In this document: positions 47,055 through 56,826 of the stretch, piece after piece
How positions within the stretch are numbered: position 1 is the stretch's first letter
How the letters are laid out: each line of letters opens with the position of its first letter
Assembly (NCBI GenBank): GCA_024276125.1
Contig: JAJRXT010000129.1
Location: 1 to 64,000 of the forward strand
DNA length: 64,000 bases
Reading direction: 5' to 3'
Source of the DNA: a bacterium
GTDB taxonomy: Bacteria; SZUA-182; SZUA-191; JAJRXT01
Translations under genes and position numbers: made by a program
Notes under the pieces: generated by a model
The model's input: only the letters and a program-made list of their open reading frames with translations
Databases searched by the model: none
Told to the model about the DNA's origin: nothing

Positions 47055-47753
47055 ATGAGCCGCTTATACAAATTAACAGCTCTTATTACCTCGCGCTTTA
47101 TACACATAAGCAGGCAGTATATGTATAAATTACCTTTGGTACGCGTGTCTGCCCTTAGCGCTACTATGCCGGAAGGGATTGTTGCAGAGAGGGTTACGCC
47201 GGCTAATGTACATAAAATCAGCCCATGGAAAGGCGCTTCATATGTACGTAAATTCAGACGTTATTTAAACCGCGGGGATGTGGGGATATATTTATTTAAA
47301 GACAATCAAGTGGTTTCATACTATTGGGCTAAAATAACGCAGGGCGTTCCCGCTTTTTTTTCTCATGATATGATTGATTCCGGCGAGGTATTATTACATC
47401 GCTTGGAAGTAAACCCGAATTTTAGGGGTTTGGGGTTTGGTACATATACTACGTACAGATTGCTTCAGCTTATATATGATGAGAGCGAGCATAAAAAGGA
47501 TAAGCAGATCTGCGTGAGCGTTATGCGGGATAATTATACTAATCAGCACATACTTACCAAATTTGGTTTTACCAAGGTAAAGCATGTCTTTTTGGTTGTT
47601 TTGTGCAGTAGTCTGGTCTTTGCCAATGAACGCTATTTAACCGGCGCAAGCGGCATTAAAATAAGATTTAGGATACCGGAGTCGTTTTGGGCGCCGGCTT
47701 TTAATTCTATAAGGTCTTGTTTTGTTTTTATGGATAAGGGAGTCTGGATTTAA
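47055..47753 (+). CDS. GNAT-like acetyltransferase
   Basis: The 232-residue protein has a GNAT core (RRYLNRGDVGIYLFKDNQVVSYYWAKI, then LLHRLEVNPNFRGLGFGTYTTYRLLQLIY with the acetyl-CoA loop RGLGFGTY, and SVMRDNYTNQHILTKFGFTKV). The C-terminal extension is hydrophobic. Third acyltransferase-like gene in the locus. Substrate unknown. Confidence 0.75.
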   Translation: MSRLYKLTALITSRFIHISRQYMYKLPLVRVSALSATMPEGIVAERVTPANVHKISPWKGASYVRKFRRYLNRGDVGIYLFKDNQVVSYYWAKITQGVPAFFSHDMIDSGEVLLHRLEVNPNFRGLGFGTYTTYRLLQLIYDESEHKKDKQICVSVMRDNYTNQHILTKFGFTKVKHVFLVVLCSSLVFANERYLTGASGIKIRFRIPESFWAPAFNSIRSCFVFMDKGVWI

Positions 47754-48216
47754 TTTAATAGTATATGAATTACATTTTTCCCCTTTGTAGCTGCCGACCT
47801 TTAGGTCGGCAGCTACGACAGGTTATGTTTCTATAATAACCTGAGTTCGACATAAGAGTTGTTGAATTAAGGAAATTGTCATTCTGAACGAAACGGAGTG
47901 GAGTGAAGAATCTGCCCGCAACAGCGAGCAGATTCTTCGGCCTGCGGCCTCAGAATGACAGACTAAAAGAGACTTTTCAGTGTCAACGTATCTTAAGTCA
48001 ACAACATTGCCGTAATTTGGGAGGGGACAAGCCTCTCCCTTACTGTAAATCTATGTTAATTGTTTGATATGTAAGAGTCTTATACTCTTATTCTGCCGAC
48101 TTTAAAGCTCGGATTGTTAGCCCTCAAGAGGGCGGGTTTAAAAACCCGCCGCTACGAGTTTGTTTTGAGTTTGATGGCCGGCCTAAAGGTTGGCATCTAC
48201 AGACATAGGATTTAAA
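47754..48216. repeat. Repeat-filled gap
   Basis: GCTGCCGACCTTTAGGTCGGCAGC hairpin (about 47789-47812), a GTCATTCTGA repeat (47878-47960) closing TCTTAAGTCAACAACATTG, and GCCGACTTTAAAGCTCGG ... GGCGGGTTTAAAAACCCGCCGCTACGAGTTTG, a near copy of 7.75 kb. No gene. Confidence 0.75.
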
Positions 48217-50037
48217 TTGAATTTTAAGCGTAAATTACCGATTATAGCTGTTTTAGCGTCTATTATGTTGCTTATCGTTTGGGGCGGGCGGCTTTATGCC
48301 TTGGCTGGCCGCGTAGAAGCGCCCAAGCAAGCAGCTATTATGGAGGTGTTTTATCCTGAACAGTTGTCCGTAAATCTACCGGAGGAATCATTTTCCCCAA
48401 CTAAATTATGGGGCGCTGCCCCTGAGTTGAAAATAAGAGCAACTCCGGGCGAGATAGATTAAATGGTATTCGGTATTAGGGGCTTGGAGGATTTGGGGAA
48501 AATCCGTATAAGTTTTTTAGGCGCGCCCAGATATATTGTCTCCGGTTTGGCGGGTGATTTAAGGCTGGTGACTAAAATACCTCGTTCGTCTAGGTGGATG
48601 TCTATGCTGGGCGATGATAATAGCGCCGAGCGGCTTGTGCCTGATATTTTGGTTTATAATGAAGAGGGCTTTTACCGGCAGGTTGATAACTGGTCAAAGG
48701 GACAGCTTATTTCTATTAATGACCGCGATTTTGTATATACTGAAATTAAAAAAAACAAGGCTAAATACTTTGTGCTGAACGTAAAATTACCGTCGGATAT
48801 TACGCCCGGGATATATGAGCTTTTAGTAAGGCTGGAGAGCGTCACTTTCAGCATGATAAAAAAAGAGATTACCATAAAACTTGAGGTTTTGCCTTTTGCT
48901 CTTGATCCTGCGGATAAATATATACTGGCGATGTCTAATGATTTTGGTACTCCGAGAAGTAAATATTTTGAGGCGGCGCTTATCGATCAGAGCGAACATG
49001 GTATGAATGCTACGCGCATGAGGCGTTTGGTGAATAAAGATGATCCTGAAAAATACTATCAAATACTTAAAAAAAATGGATTTCATACTGTTATGCACGA
49101 TGATGCTCCCGTTAATAAAGACGCAGCCGTACATAAGCGTTATGGCATTAAGCAAATTTTTTACGGAATAGACGAGCCGCAGCCCAAACGACGATTTAAT
49201 AATTCATGGAACAGGATGCTGAAACATCTGGAATTATCGCGGCGGATTCATCAAATGGGCGGTTTGGTGGGTACCTCCCTGCCTTATTTATTCGGGGTGC
49301 AATTGCGTGTTCCGGGCAGTTCGGTTTATGTAAAATTACCCTCTCATAAGCTAAAACAAAAAAATCTGTTTGAACCGCTTGACTGGGCGAATTATCCTTT
49401 AGCTGTACAAAAATTGGGGATAAAAAGAAGACGTCCGCTAAATCAGGATTTATGGCAGTATATTAAAGGACTCCAGCAGGAATATGAAACCGGTCAAATA
49501 GAACCAAACGGCAAACCCTCATCCAAACATTCATGGAGCGAGACATATTATCTGCCCTTGGGCTTTTTAAGATATCCATTTTATGCCCGCCTGTTATATG
49601 GTTTTTATTTGTTTAATTCTCACTTAGACGGCGTTTGTGCCTGGACGTATTATCGCCCCAAAGGCAATCCATTTGATGATTCCGACGGGATTGACGCCAC
49701 CTTGGCATATCCCACACTTGAAGGGGCTATTGCTTCTACATATTGTTGGGAGGCTGTAAGTAAAGGCGTAAATGATTTGCGCTATGCCCTAACAGCACAA
49801 AAATTAATAAAAGAATTGAAAAAAATTAAAAGCGCAAGTAAAAGTGAACTGGCTTATAAATTGGAAAAAGAATTTCTGCGTATTCTGGCTCCTTTTAAGT
49901 CTTTGGAAATACGCGATGATACAGATACAAAACGAATTGATAAGGTTTTTTCTAATAAGGATTTGCAGCGGGCAAGGGAGAAGTTAATTGGTATTATCTT
50001 AAAAGCTTCTCAGAGTTTAGGGACGGCCCTTAAGTAA
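48217..50037 (+). pseudogene. DUF4091-like glycoside-hydrolase-type protein with in-frame TAA
   Basis: ORFs 48190-48462 and 48463-50037 are in one frame, parted by TAA at 48460-48462 (ATPGEID-stop-MVFGIRGLEDLGKIRISF). The second ORF's ATG follows the stop directly and lies in the middle of a beta-domain, so it is not a natural start. The N-terminus is a signal-anchor (KRKLPIIAVLASIMLLIVWGG). The rest matches proteins with DUF4091 (CAWTYYRPKGNPFDDSDGIDATLAYPTLEGAIASTYCWEAVSKGVNDLRYALTAQKLI), likely TIM-barrel glycosidases on the periplasmic side. I prefer TTG 48217 over 48190, which lies in repeat DNA. Confidence 0.72.
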
Positions 50038-50579
50038 AAAGTGTTTGATAAGGGGTAGCCGTCATTCAGAATGACAAGTTAACAGGCAGTATCTACAAGC
50101 GGTTATATTATGCACCTTTATTCGGCTTCAAGGAGGTGGTTTTTATAGATTAGGCTTATCAAGTTTGAAAAGAAGTTTGTAGCAGTTAGATTCAAGAGAA
50201 GTTTTTTTAGGTCTTTGTCCAGATATAGAAAATTATATAATCTATTGTGGGCAATCCTCTGCTGGCTAAAGGCCGACAGGGGGGTGGATAGATGTGGTAG
50301 CGGCTAGTAATAATTATTTCGCCGCGGGTAGTTTGTCCCTTCTTTTTTTGGTGTTTGAACGAAAAGTTGAAAACAGCTAATGGTAAACCTACTTGTTGTA
50401 AGCTGGATAGTTTTACAGGGTTCTCTTTTTTGTTAATAAAGAAAAGACGATATTGTTTTTTAGCGTATGTTGATGTGAAGCGGGATTTGGAATTTAGATG
50501 GGGCTAAAAAAAACGAGCAACTTTGAGATGGTCGGCAGTAGTAATTTAGTTGTCTACTAACTTTTAGGAGGAAAATTGT
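50038..50579. other. Noncoding leader of the surface-protein region
   Basis: 542 bases with only a tiny fragment of the GTCATT repeat (GTCATTCAGAATGACAAG, about 50061). The rest is unique sequence. It ends with TTTTAGGAGGAAAATTGT before the ATG, a strong ribosome site. No other gene or known RNA motif recognised. Confidence 0.55.
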
Positions 50580-52610
50580 ATGAAAAGAACAGCGCTTCTG
50601 GGTTTATGTTTGTTGAGCCTATTGGCCTTTCTACCTGCCGCAGCCAGCGCAGCTTCTCCATCTGTTTCCTGGGTTCGTACCCATGATAGCGGTATAGATG
50701 ACTGGGCGGCCAGCGGCGGCGTAGTTGTGGATAAGGCGGGCGATATTGTGGTGGTTGGTCATGAGGGGATGATTGCTGATCTGCGTATTATAAAATACGA
50801 TACAGACGGTAATGAGAAATGGAATAGGCTATTTGACGGCGGCGGGGATGATTGGGCGACCGCTTCAGGGACTGTGTTAATCGATTCTGCGAATAATGTA
50901 GTAATTTCAGGTACCACTTGCGGCCCTGCTCCTGATTGGTTGAATTCTTATTTTGTGGTTAAATACGATGCAGATGGTAATTTATTGTGGAGTAATGTTC
51001 AATATTTAGGTAATTATGCCTGGGCCTGGGCTGCCAGCCTTGATGCCAATGATGATGTAGTGTTGTTAGGTTCAGCGTATAATGGGGCTGATTATGATTT
51101 TATGACCATGAAGTTTAGTTCAGCGGGCGCCTTTTTGTGGTCACAAACTTTTGACAGCGCTGCTGATGATTGGTGCGGCTGGGGCGTTGATATTGATTCG
51201 GCTAATAATATTTTGGTTACCGGTTCATTTTTTAATGGCGCCAATACTGATATATGTACTATAAAATATGACCCAAGCGGCGCTCTTGTTTGGGCGCAGG
51301 CATATGACAGCGGTAGTAAGGACGGCGGCTTTACGGTTACGGTTGATTCAATGGATAATGTTATTGTAGCCGGTTATTTTGATAATTCAGTGACTTCTGA
51401 CGTAAGACTTTTAAAATACAATTCCGCTGGAGCCTTGCTCTGGGAGCTTTCATATGATGATGGGGTCAATGAATATTTATATGAGGTGAAAACCGATTCG
51501 GCTGACCGGATAGTGCTTGCCTGCAGTTCTGATAATGGACTGAACAAGGATTATAGCGTGATAAAGTATACCGCTGGCGGCAGTATTTTGTGGAGCAAGA
51601 TTTATGATGGCGGTACAAACGAAAGATTCTGGAATCTGGCTATAGATGCTAGAAATTACATAGTAATTACCGGTGAGTCAATAAATACTGTTACCGGCAA
51701 TGCAGATATTTGTACTGTAATGTATGATCCCGGCGGCGGAGAGTGCTGGGTTGCTACCGTTGATAAAGGCGTTGATGATTATGGTACTGGAGTAGCCATT
51801 GATCAATATGCTAATGTTATTGTTTTAGGCTCTACGTTTAATGGCACGGATTACGATTTTTATATTTCAAAATACGATAGAATCTATGTGGAAGCGGAAC
51901 AAGTGTTCACTAAGGATGTAACAGGCGCTTGGAATGCTGTAGTTGCACCCGATGATACGGTAAAGGTTAATCTGGCAATAACCATACATGGTAATCCGGC
52001 TGAAGAGTATAGTTTTCAGCTTCGCACCTTTTTTGTGGATGCGCTTGGAACACAAAGCCTGATGCGTTCAAAAACATATGGAGGCTATGCTCCAGGAACA
52101 TATTATGTGGCCTTTGATTGCACAATACCGGCGGCAATCGCTACCGGTAAGGGAGAGATTCTAAATGTAGTTGCCTTGGGTCATGCTGATTGTGTGTTTG
52201 ACAGAAAAAAAACATCCTGTTACGTGCATTATCCCAGCGGTAGTATGTTGACGGCTGGCAGTATAGATCAGGTATACACGGAAGATGCGACGCCGCATTG
52301 GAGCGCTATTTTTGCGCCTGGCGATAATCTTAGCGTTAATCTGGCGGTTAATATAGAGGGTGACCCTTCAAAGTTATATGACTTTAATATCCGTACATTT
52401 CTTACTGATGCAGACGGGGTTGAAAGTTTGCTGGCAAATCGTACTTATGGGGGCGCTACACCAGGGACATTTTATCTTTCCAGGGATGCTGTAATGCCTG
52501 CTGCGGCAGCCAGCGGTCGGGCTACTTTAAGTCATGTACTTTTTGTTGCTGAGCAAGGCGGTCCGATTGCCGTTCGTGATCGGCTGGTTAATTATGTAAA
52601 TGTAGAGTAA
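50580..52610 (+). CDS. Secreted SBBP-repeat propeller protein with two C-terminal modules
   Basis: A 676-residue exported protein (signal peptide to PAAASAASPS). Residues about 28-430 are eight or so tandem repeats of about 50 residues of the SBBP type (WVRTHDSGIDDWAASGGVVVDKAGDIVVVG, ...YDPSGALVWAQAYDSGSKDGGF), probably a beta-propeller. The last 240 residues are two diverged copies of the 116-residue module. The double module is unique here. AGGAGG gives strong initiation. Extracellular adhesion or matrix role is likely; no enzyme motif seen. Confidence 0.82.
   Translation: MKRTALLGLCLLSLLAFLPAAASAASPSVSWVRTHDSGIDDWAASGGVVVDKAGDIVVVGHEGMIADLRIIKYDTDGNEKWNRLFDGGGDDWATASGTVLIDSANNVVISGTTCGPAPDWLNSYFVVKYDADGNLLWSNVQYLGNYAWAWAASLDANDDVVLLGSAYNGADYDFMTMKFSSAGAFLWSQTFDSAADDWCGWGVDIDSANNILVTGSFFNGANTDICTIKYDPSGALVWAQAYDSGSKDGGFTVTVDSMDNVIVAGYFDNSVTSDVRLLKYNSAGALLWELSYDDGVNEYLYEVKTDSADRIVLACSSDNGLNKDYSVIKYTAGGSILWSKIYDGGTNERFWNLAIDARNYIVITGESINTVTGNADICTVMYDPGGGECWVATVDKGVDDYGTGVAIDQYANVIVLGSTFNGTDYDFYISKYDRIYVEAEQVFTKDVTGAWNAVVAPDDTVKVNLAITIHGNPAEEYSFQLRTFFVDALGTQSLMRSKTYGGYAPGTYYVAFDCTIPAAIATGKGEILNVVALGHADCVFDRKKTSCYVHYPSGSMLTAGSIDQVYTEDATPHWSAIFAPGDNLSVNLAVNIEGDPSKLYDFNIRTFLTDADGVESLLANRTYGGATPGTFYLSRDAVMPAAAASGRATLSHVLFVAEQGGPIAVRDRLVNYVNVE
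51888..52235 (+). other. 116-residue repeated module, copy 2
   Basis: VEAEQVFTKDVTGAW ... VNLAITIHGNPAEEYSF ... RTFFVDALGTQSLM ... YGGYAPGTYYVAF ... CYVHYP. One of the two most diverged copies; it lacks the LLAQG and LAGYVN end, having LGHADCVFDRKK and CYVHY instead. Confidence 0.75.
52257..52607 (+). other. 116-residue repeated module, copy 3
   Basis: GSIDQVYTEDATPHW ... RTFLTDADGVESLL ... YGGATPGTFYLS ... RDRLVNYVNVE, 117 residues, at the protein's C-terminus. It pairs with copy 2 by sharing TYGG where others have YRNY, so the two probably arose by internal duplication. Confidence 0.85.
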
Positions 52611-52914
52611 ATATTTTGTTTGATACGGAAGTTAGTTTGATTTCTGTAGGGGCGGGTTTCAAACCCGCCCTTTGTATCTTGAAATTTGTGTTTTATTTTT
52701 CGGGGTGAGACATCCCTAAAAATATGACTTTTTATAACTGTCATTCTGAGGGAGGCGCAAGCCGACCGAAGAATCTGCTTGCATATGGGAGTAGATTCTT
52801 CACTCCGTTGCGTTCAGAATGACAGTTCTCTTAAGTCAACGGCATTGGCGGCTAAAGGCGGGTAATCCGCACCCTAGCTACGCTAAATTTTATTATTTTA
52901 TCAGGTAATCGTAT
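52611..52914. repeat. Repeat-filled gap before iorA
   Basis: Has GTAGGGGCGGGTTTCAAACCCGCCC (52646-52670) and a GTCATTCTGAGGGAGGCGCAAGCC repeat (about 52739-52823) closing CTCTTAAGTCAACGGCATTGG. No gene. Confidence 0.75.
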
Positions 52915-54645
52915 ATGAAAAAATTGTTGTCCGGCAATGAAGCTATTGCCCGCGGGAGTTATGAGGCCGGAGTTAGGTTTGCGACTGCTTATCACGGTAC
53001 TCCCAGCACTGAAATATTGGAAGAATTGGCAAAATATGATCAAGTTTGCGCTGAATGGTCGATTAATGAAAAGGTAGCCTTGGAAAAAGGAATAGGCGCC
53101 GGTTTGGGCGGAGCAAGGAGTTTGGTTGCCATGAAGCACGTAGGGTTGAATGTAGCAAGCGATCCATTTATGATTTTAGCTTATACCGGCGTGTGCGCGG
53201 GTATTGTCATTGTAAGCGCTGATGACCCTTATATGCACAGCTCTCAAAGCGAGCAGGATAACCGGAATTATGCCAAGTTTGCTAAAGCGCCTATGTTAGA
53301 GCCGGCGGACAGCCAGGAGGCTAAAGATTTTACCAAACTGGCTTTTGATTTAAGCGAAAAATTCGATACTCCGGTTATGCTTAGGACTACTACCAGGATT
53401 TCTCATTCAAAATCCGTGGTAGAGCTTGGCGAAAGACATGAAGTAATCCACCCGCCGTTTGATAAGGATGTGGCTAAATATGTGATGATTCCGGTTTTTG
53501 CCCGTAAAAGGCGCCTTATTATGGAAAATCGTATGCAGCAGATAGCCGGTTTAGTTGAAACGATTGGGTGTAACAGGGTAGAATATAATAATCGGCGCTT
53601 GGGTATAATATGCAGTGGAATTGTCTATCTGTATGTAAAAGAGGTAGTACCGCAGGCCTCTATACTTAAGTTGGGTGTAACTTATCCATTGCCGCAAAAT
53701 AAGATCAAAGAATTTTGTGCATCGGTGGATAAAGTCTATGTTATAGAAGAGCTTGATCCATTTTTGGAAGAGCAGATAAGGGCTATGGGATGCTCAGTTA
53801 TCGGAAAAGAAGCGATACCCTCAGTGGGCGAGCTTAATCCTGATATAATAGCGGATGCTTTGGGGATAAGGCGTAAGGCTGCCGATGTTTCGGATAAATC
53901 ACACTTACCGGCCAGACCGCCTAGTTTTTGTCCCGGCTGTGCTTATCGCGGGGTGTTTTATTTCTTAAAGAAATTAAAAGTTAGGGTAATGGGCGATATT
54001 GGCTGCTATACTTTGGGAGCGCTGCCTCCTTTAGAGGCGATTGACGCTGTTTTTTGTATGGGGGCGAGCATTGGCTGCGCTTTGGGTTTTGAAAAGGCGG
54101 TGAGTGATCCCGATGTAAAAGCGGTGGCTGTAATTGGCGATTCCACTTTTTTTCATTCTGGTATTACAGCTCTTATTGATGTAATTTACAATAAGGGAGT
54201 TGGTACGGTTATTGTTTTGGATAATCATACTACTGCTATGACCGGTTTTCAGGATCATCCGGGCACGGGCAAGACTCTTAAAAGAGAGGGTTCTCAGGCG
54301 GTTGATTTAGTCAAATTGGGTGAGGCGGTCGGTTTTAAAAGGGTGATAACATTTGACCCATATGATATGGATACTGTTTATAAGGTATTAAAAGAGGAAA
54401 TTAAAAGGGAAGAACCCTCGCTTATTATTTCAAAACGAAGCTGTTTATTGCTGGATAAAAAAAGGAAATATCAAAAGCGTAAAATAGATGCGGCAAAGTG
54501 TAATGGCTGCGGGGTTTGTCTTGGGCTGGGGTGTCCGGCTTTGGGTGAAACAGATAATAAAAAAGTAAAAATAGAACCTGTAATGTGTAATGGCTGTCCT
54601 GTTTGTGAATATGTATGCCGGCAGGGGGCTATTGAGAGTGCTTAA
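52915..54645 (+). CDS. iorA: Indolepyruvate ferredoxin oxidoreductase, alpha subunit
   Basis: The 576-residue protein has a pyrimidine-binding domain with GNEAIARGSYEAGVRFATAYHGTPSTEI and SADDPYMHSSQSEQDNR, a TPP domain with FCPGCAYRGVFYFLKK, GDIGCYTLGALPPLEAIDAVFCMGASIGCALGF and GDSTFFHSGITALIDVIYN, and a C-terminal 2[4Fe-4S] ferredoxin part (CNGCGVCLGLGCPAL, CNGCPVCEYVC). With IorB it oxidatively decarboxylates aryl pyruvates to aryl-acetyl-CoA, reducing ferredoxin, in anaerobic amino-acid metabolism. Slightly shorter than archaeal IorA but all motifs are present. Confidence 0.95.
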   Translation: MKKLLSGNEAIARGSYEAGVRFATAYHGTPSTEILEELAKYDQVCAEWSINEKVALEKGIGAGLGGARSLVAMKHVGLNVASDPFMILAYTGVCAGIVIVSADDPYMHSSQSEQDNRNYAKFAKAPMLEPADSQEAKDFTKLAFDLSEKFDTPVMLRTTTRISHSKSVVELGERHEVIHPPFDKDVAKYVMIPVFARKRRLIMENRMQQIAGLVETIGCNRVEYNNRRLGIICSGIVYLYVKEVVPQASILKLGVTYPLPQNKIKEFCASVDKVYVIEELDPFLEEQIRAMGCSVIGKEAIPSVGELNPDIIADALGIRRKAADVSDKSHLPARPPSFCPGCAYRGVFYFLKKLKVRVMGDIGCYTLGALPPLEAIDAVFCMGASIGCALGFEKAVSDPDVKAVAVIGDSTFFHSGITALIDVIYNKGVGTVIVLDNHTTAMTGFQDHPGTGKTLKREGSQAVDLVKLGEAVGFKRVITFDPYDMDTVYKVLKEEIKREEPSLIISKRSCLLLDKKRKYQKRKIDAAKCNGCGVCLGLGCPALGETDNKKVKIEPVMCNGCPVCEYVCRQGAIESA

Positions 54646-55234
54646 AAAAAAGAATTATAAAATGGATACAAAAAGTGTTTCTATCGTTGGTATAGGCGGT
54701 CAGGGTATTATTATGGCCAGCGAAATAGTTGCTTGCGCTTTGATGCTCGCTGGTTTTGACGTTAAAAAAAATGAAATAAAGGGTATGTCGCAGATGGGCG
54801 GCAGCGTTAGCTCTTGTCTTAGATTTGGTCAAAAGGTGTATTCTCCGCTGCCTCAAAACGGGCAGACTGATATTTTATTGTCTTTTGAACTAATTGAAGC
54901 CTGCCGCAGCATAGACTGCTTAAGAGCGGATGCTCCGGCGATTATAAATAATTTTAAGCTTAATCCTATGGGCAGCTCCAATTGTGAATTGGATTTAATT
55001 GGGCAGTTAAGGCAGAGCGGGCGGAATATAATTTTGGTGGATGGTATAAAGCTGGCCTTAGAAGCGGGGAATATTAAGGCGGTAAATGTGGCCTTATTGG
55101 GAGTTTTGGCTAATTATTTATCATTAGAAAAAGATGTTTGGCTTCAGGCTGTTGCACAATTGGCGCCTAAAAAAACTTATAAGATAAATGAAAAAGCTTT
55201 TATGCTGGGTTATCAGAATGACAGTTGTGTCTAA
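54638..55234 (+). CDS. iorB: Indolepyruvate ferredoxin oxidoreductase, beta subunit
   Basis: The gamma-type domain of 2-oxoacid oxidoreductases: SVSIVGIGGQGIIMASEIVACALMLAGFDVKKNEIKGMSQMGGSVSSCLRFG, LLSFELIEACRS. Partner of IorA. I start it at GTG 54638 (199 residues), ten bases after a CAGGGGG site and overlapping iorA by eight bases; ATG 54662 (191 residues) is an alternative without a ribosome site. The ORF-track start at 54590 lies well inside iorA. Confidence 0.9.
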   Translation: MLKKKNYKMDTKSVSIVGIGGQGIIMASEIVACALMLAGFDVKKNEIKGMSQMGGSVSSCLRFGQKVYSPLPQNGQTDILLSFELIEACRSIDCLRADAPAIINNFKLNPMGSSNCELDLIGQLRQSGRNIILVDGIKLALEAGNIKAVNVALLGVLANYLSLEKDVWLQAVAQLAPKKTYKINEKAFMLGYQNDSCV

Positions 55235-55407
55235 GTAGATGCGGGTTTTTAAACCCGCCCCATGGGGCTGAGCTTTTTGGCCGGCGGCTACAATAGCCCG
55301 CACCGGCAGGCGCGCTAATTTGAAAAAACAAGTAATAACTAATTAGTTGAGTTGTATGATAACTTTAGTGGTAAAAATAAAAAGGTCAAAAAATAGTTAC
55401 TTTTTTC

Positions 55408-55436
55408 TTGCAAAATGCTTGTCCAGCCTATATTAT
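55408..55436 (+). promoter_or_regulatory. Sigma70-like promoter
   Basis: TTGCAA, 17-base spacer, TATTAT (5 of 6 to the -10). It lies about 540 bases before the next gene, so its target is uncertain; the repeat element would be in the leader. Confidence 0.35.
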
Positions 55437-55691
55437 ATTAATATAAAGTAATATATTCTTTTCCAGAAAAAATCAGAGCCTAAAATTGAAGGAAGTTTCT
55501 TTCCTCTTTTGCTTTAATTGGAAAGAAGGGAATACTCTTGTCAGCCGCTCTTGTGGTGATAAGTGTTCCTTGATTAACTTGTTGTATCGGCTGTTTATTT
55601 TAATAACGTGAGTTCGACATAAAATTTGTTGAATTCATTAAACTGTAGGGGCGGCGGCTTATCCCCGCCCATGATTTGGGAGGGGATAAAC

Positions 55692-55852
55692 TCCAATGCC
55701 ATTAAGTTAAGGAAATTGTCGTTCTTAAACGAAACGAAGTGGAGTGAAGAATCTGTATGCGTATGCGAGTAGATTCTTCGGCCTCCGGCCTCAGAATGAC
55801 AGGCTAAGAAGAGCTTTTCATTATAGTATAAAGCTTAAGTTAACGGCATTGG
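55692..55852. mobile_element. Complete element of the GTCATTCTGA family
   Basis: 161 bases with terminal repeats CCAATGCCATTAAGTTAAGG and CTTAAGTTAACGGCATTGG, enclosing TGTCGTTCTTAAACGAAACG ... GAAGAATCT ... AGATTCTTC ... AGAATGACAGG. Second full-length copy, in line with 42621-42780. Confidence 0.8.
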
Positions 55853-55980
55853 GGATAAACTCCTCCCCTACAGTAAATTTATATCAATTGATTGATATAT
55901 AAAACCTTTTAGTGTTCTTATGTCGATCTCACGTTTTAATCAGCAGCCTTTAAGTTGTTTGTGTAGGGGAGGTGAGTTTG

Positions 55981-56460
55981 TTGTTTTCTAGTGGTAAGAA
56001 GTTATTTGTTTTTTTTGTGTGCGTAGGTTGTTTACTCGTATTTACTAAAGGCTCTTTTGCAGAAGATAAATCTGAAACTGATCAGAATAAAGGCGGTGAA
56101 GTTGTTTATCAGGCCTGCCTGCCGGGTTCTGTTTATAATGTTTCTTTAAGTCGCGGCGGTCGATTTATAATGCAGGATTGTTTTCATTTTGAAATGGACG
56201 GGACTTTTTTCAAACAGTCGCATACTTGTAGCGCTTCTACTTATTTGATGTGTAATGATATTGCAGGAATAAAATGTTATTTTACAGCGCAGTTGTTGTT
56301 TCCGGGTACTACCCTGATTGTTGACGGGACTGTTTCGGCTGATTGTCAGAGCATTGAAGGCACTGTCTTGGACGCTGCCAGAAACAGGGTTTTTGATTTT
56401 ACCGGCGTAAAAAGTGTGAACTGCACTTTGGGGCAAACCGGCATAGATACTTGTGACTAA
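55981..56460 (+). CDS. Secreted Cys-containing protein of unknown function
   Basis: About 159 residues with a signal peptide (KKLFVFFVCVGCLLVFTKGSFAE) and a mature part with seven Cys (YQACLPGS, MQDCFHFEMDG, HTCSAS, YLMCND, IKCYFTAQ, ADCQS, VNCTLGQTG and a C-terminal TCD), likely disulphide bonded. I recognise no family; the beta-rich pattern and 'VDGTVSADCQSIEGTVLDAARN' suggest a small beta-sandwich. The GTG at 55972 of the ORF track overlaps the GGGGAGG ribosome site, so TTG 55981 (or 55978) fits better. No 116-residue module. Confidence 0.65.
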   Translation: MFSSGKKLFVFFVCVGCLLVFTKGSFAEDKSETDQNKGGEVVYQACLPGSVYNVSLSRGGRFIMQDCFHFEMDGTFFKQSHTCSASTYLMCNDIAGIKCYFTAQLLFPGTTLIVDGTVSADCQSIEGTVLDAARNRVFDFTGVKSVNCTLGQTGIDTCD

Positions 56461-56826
56461 GATTTGTTGAATATGTTTCGGTATGTCCCATGCCGACTTT
56501 TTATAACTGTCATTCTGAGGGAGGCGCAAGCCGACCGAAGAATCTGCTTGGATATGCTAGTAGATTCTTCGCTTCAGAATGACAAACTTAAAACCTATTA
56601 TAGAAACACACCTAGCGCTTAAGCAATTGTTTTGGGGTGAGACACCCAGAAACATAACCCGCAGCAGAAGGTGCGATATGTTAATTGTAGAGGAAATTCC
56701 ATTTTATTGTAGATGCCGACTTTTATATCGGCCTGTCAAAGGTACAACAAACTTTAAGACCGGCGTAAGCGATACTCGACCTAAAGTTCGGCATCTACAG
56801 AAATTCGCGCCAAAGGTGTGCTAATT
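56461..56826. repeat. Repeat-filled gap
   Basis: GTCATTCTGAGGGAGGCGCAAGCC repeat (about 56507-56583), followed by ACTTAAAACCTATTATAGAAAC (also at 18.42 kb), an imperfect GTTTTGGGGTGAGACACCCAGAAAC palindrome, and GATGCCGACTTTTATATCGGC ... CGACCTAAAGTTCGGCATC. The ORFs here are repeat translations. Confidence 0.7.

Larger units (their letters stand above)
55235..55977. other. Noncoding stretch with promoter-like sequence and a complete repeat element
   Basis: 743 bases: a GCGGGTTTTTAAACCCGCCCC palindrome (about 55241-55261), an AT-rich promoter-like part (55408-55436), an AATAACGTGAGTTCGACATAAAATTTGTTG repeat, and a complete GTCATT element (55692-55852). No gene. Confidence 0.65.

Noticed and set aside
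31145-48462. Genetic code change with TAA/TGA as sense codons
   Set aside because: TAA and TGA also end genes at their natural family ends (for example the fur, feoA, kinase and wzx 3' ends), and only genes in one locus are interrupted.
56579-56824. 81-codon ORF after the Cys-rich gene
   Set aside because: It runs across known repeat units, has no ribosome site and has no protein-like pattern.
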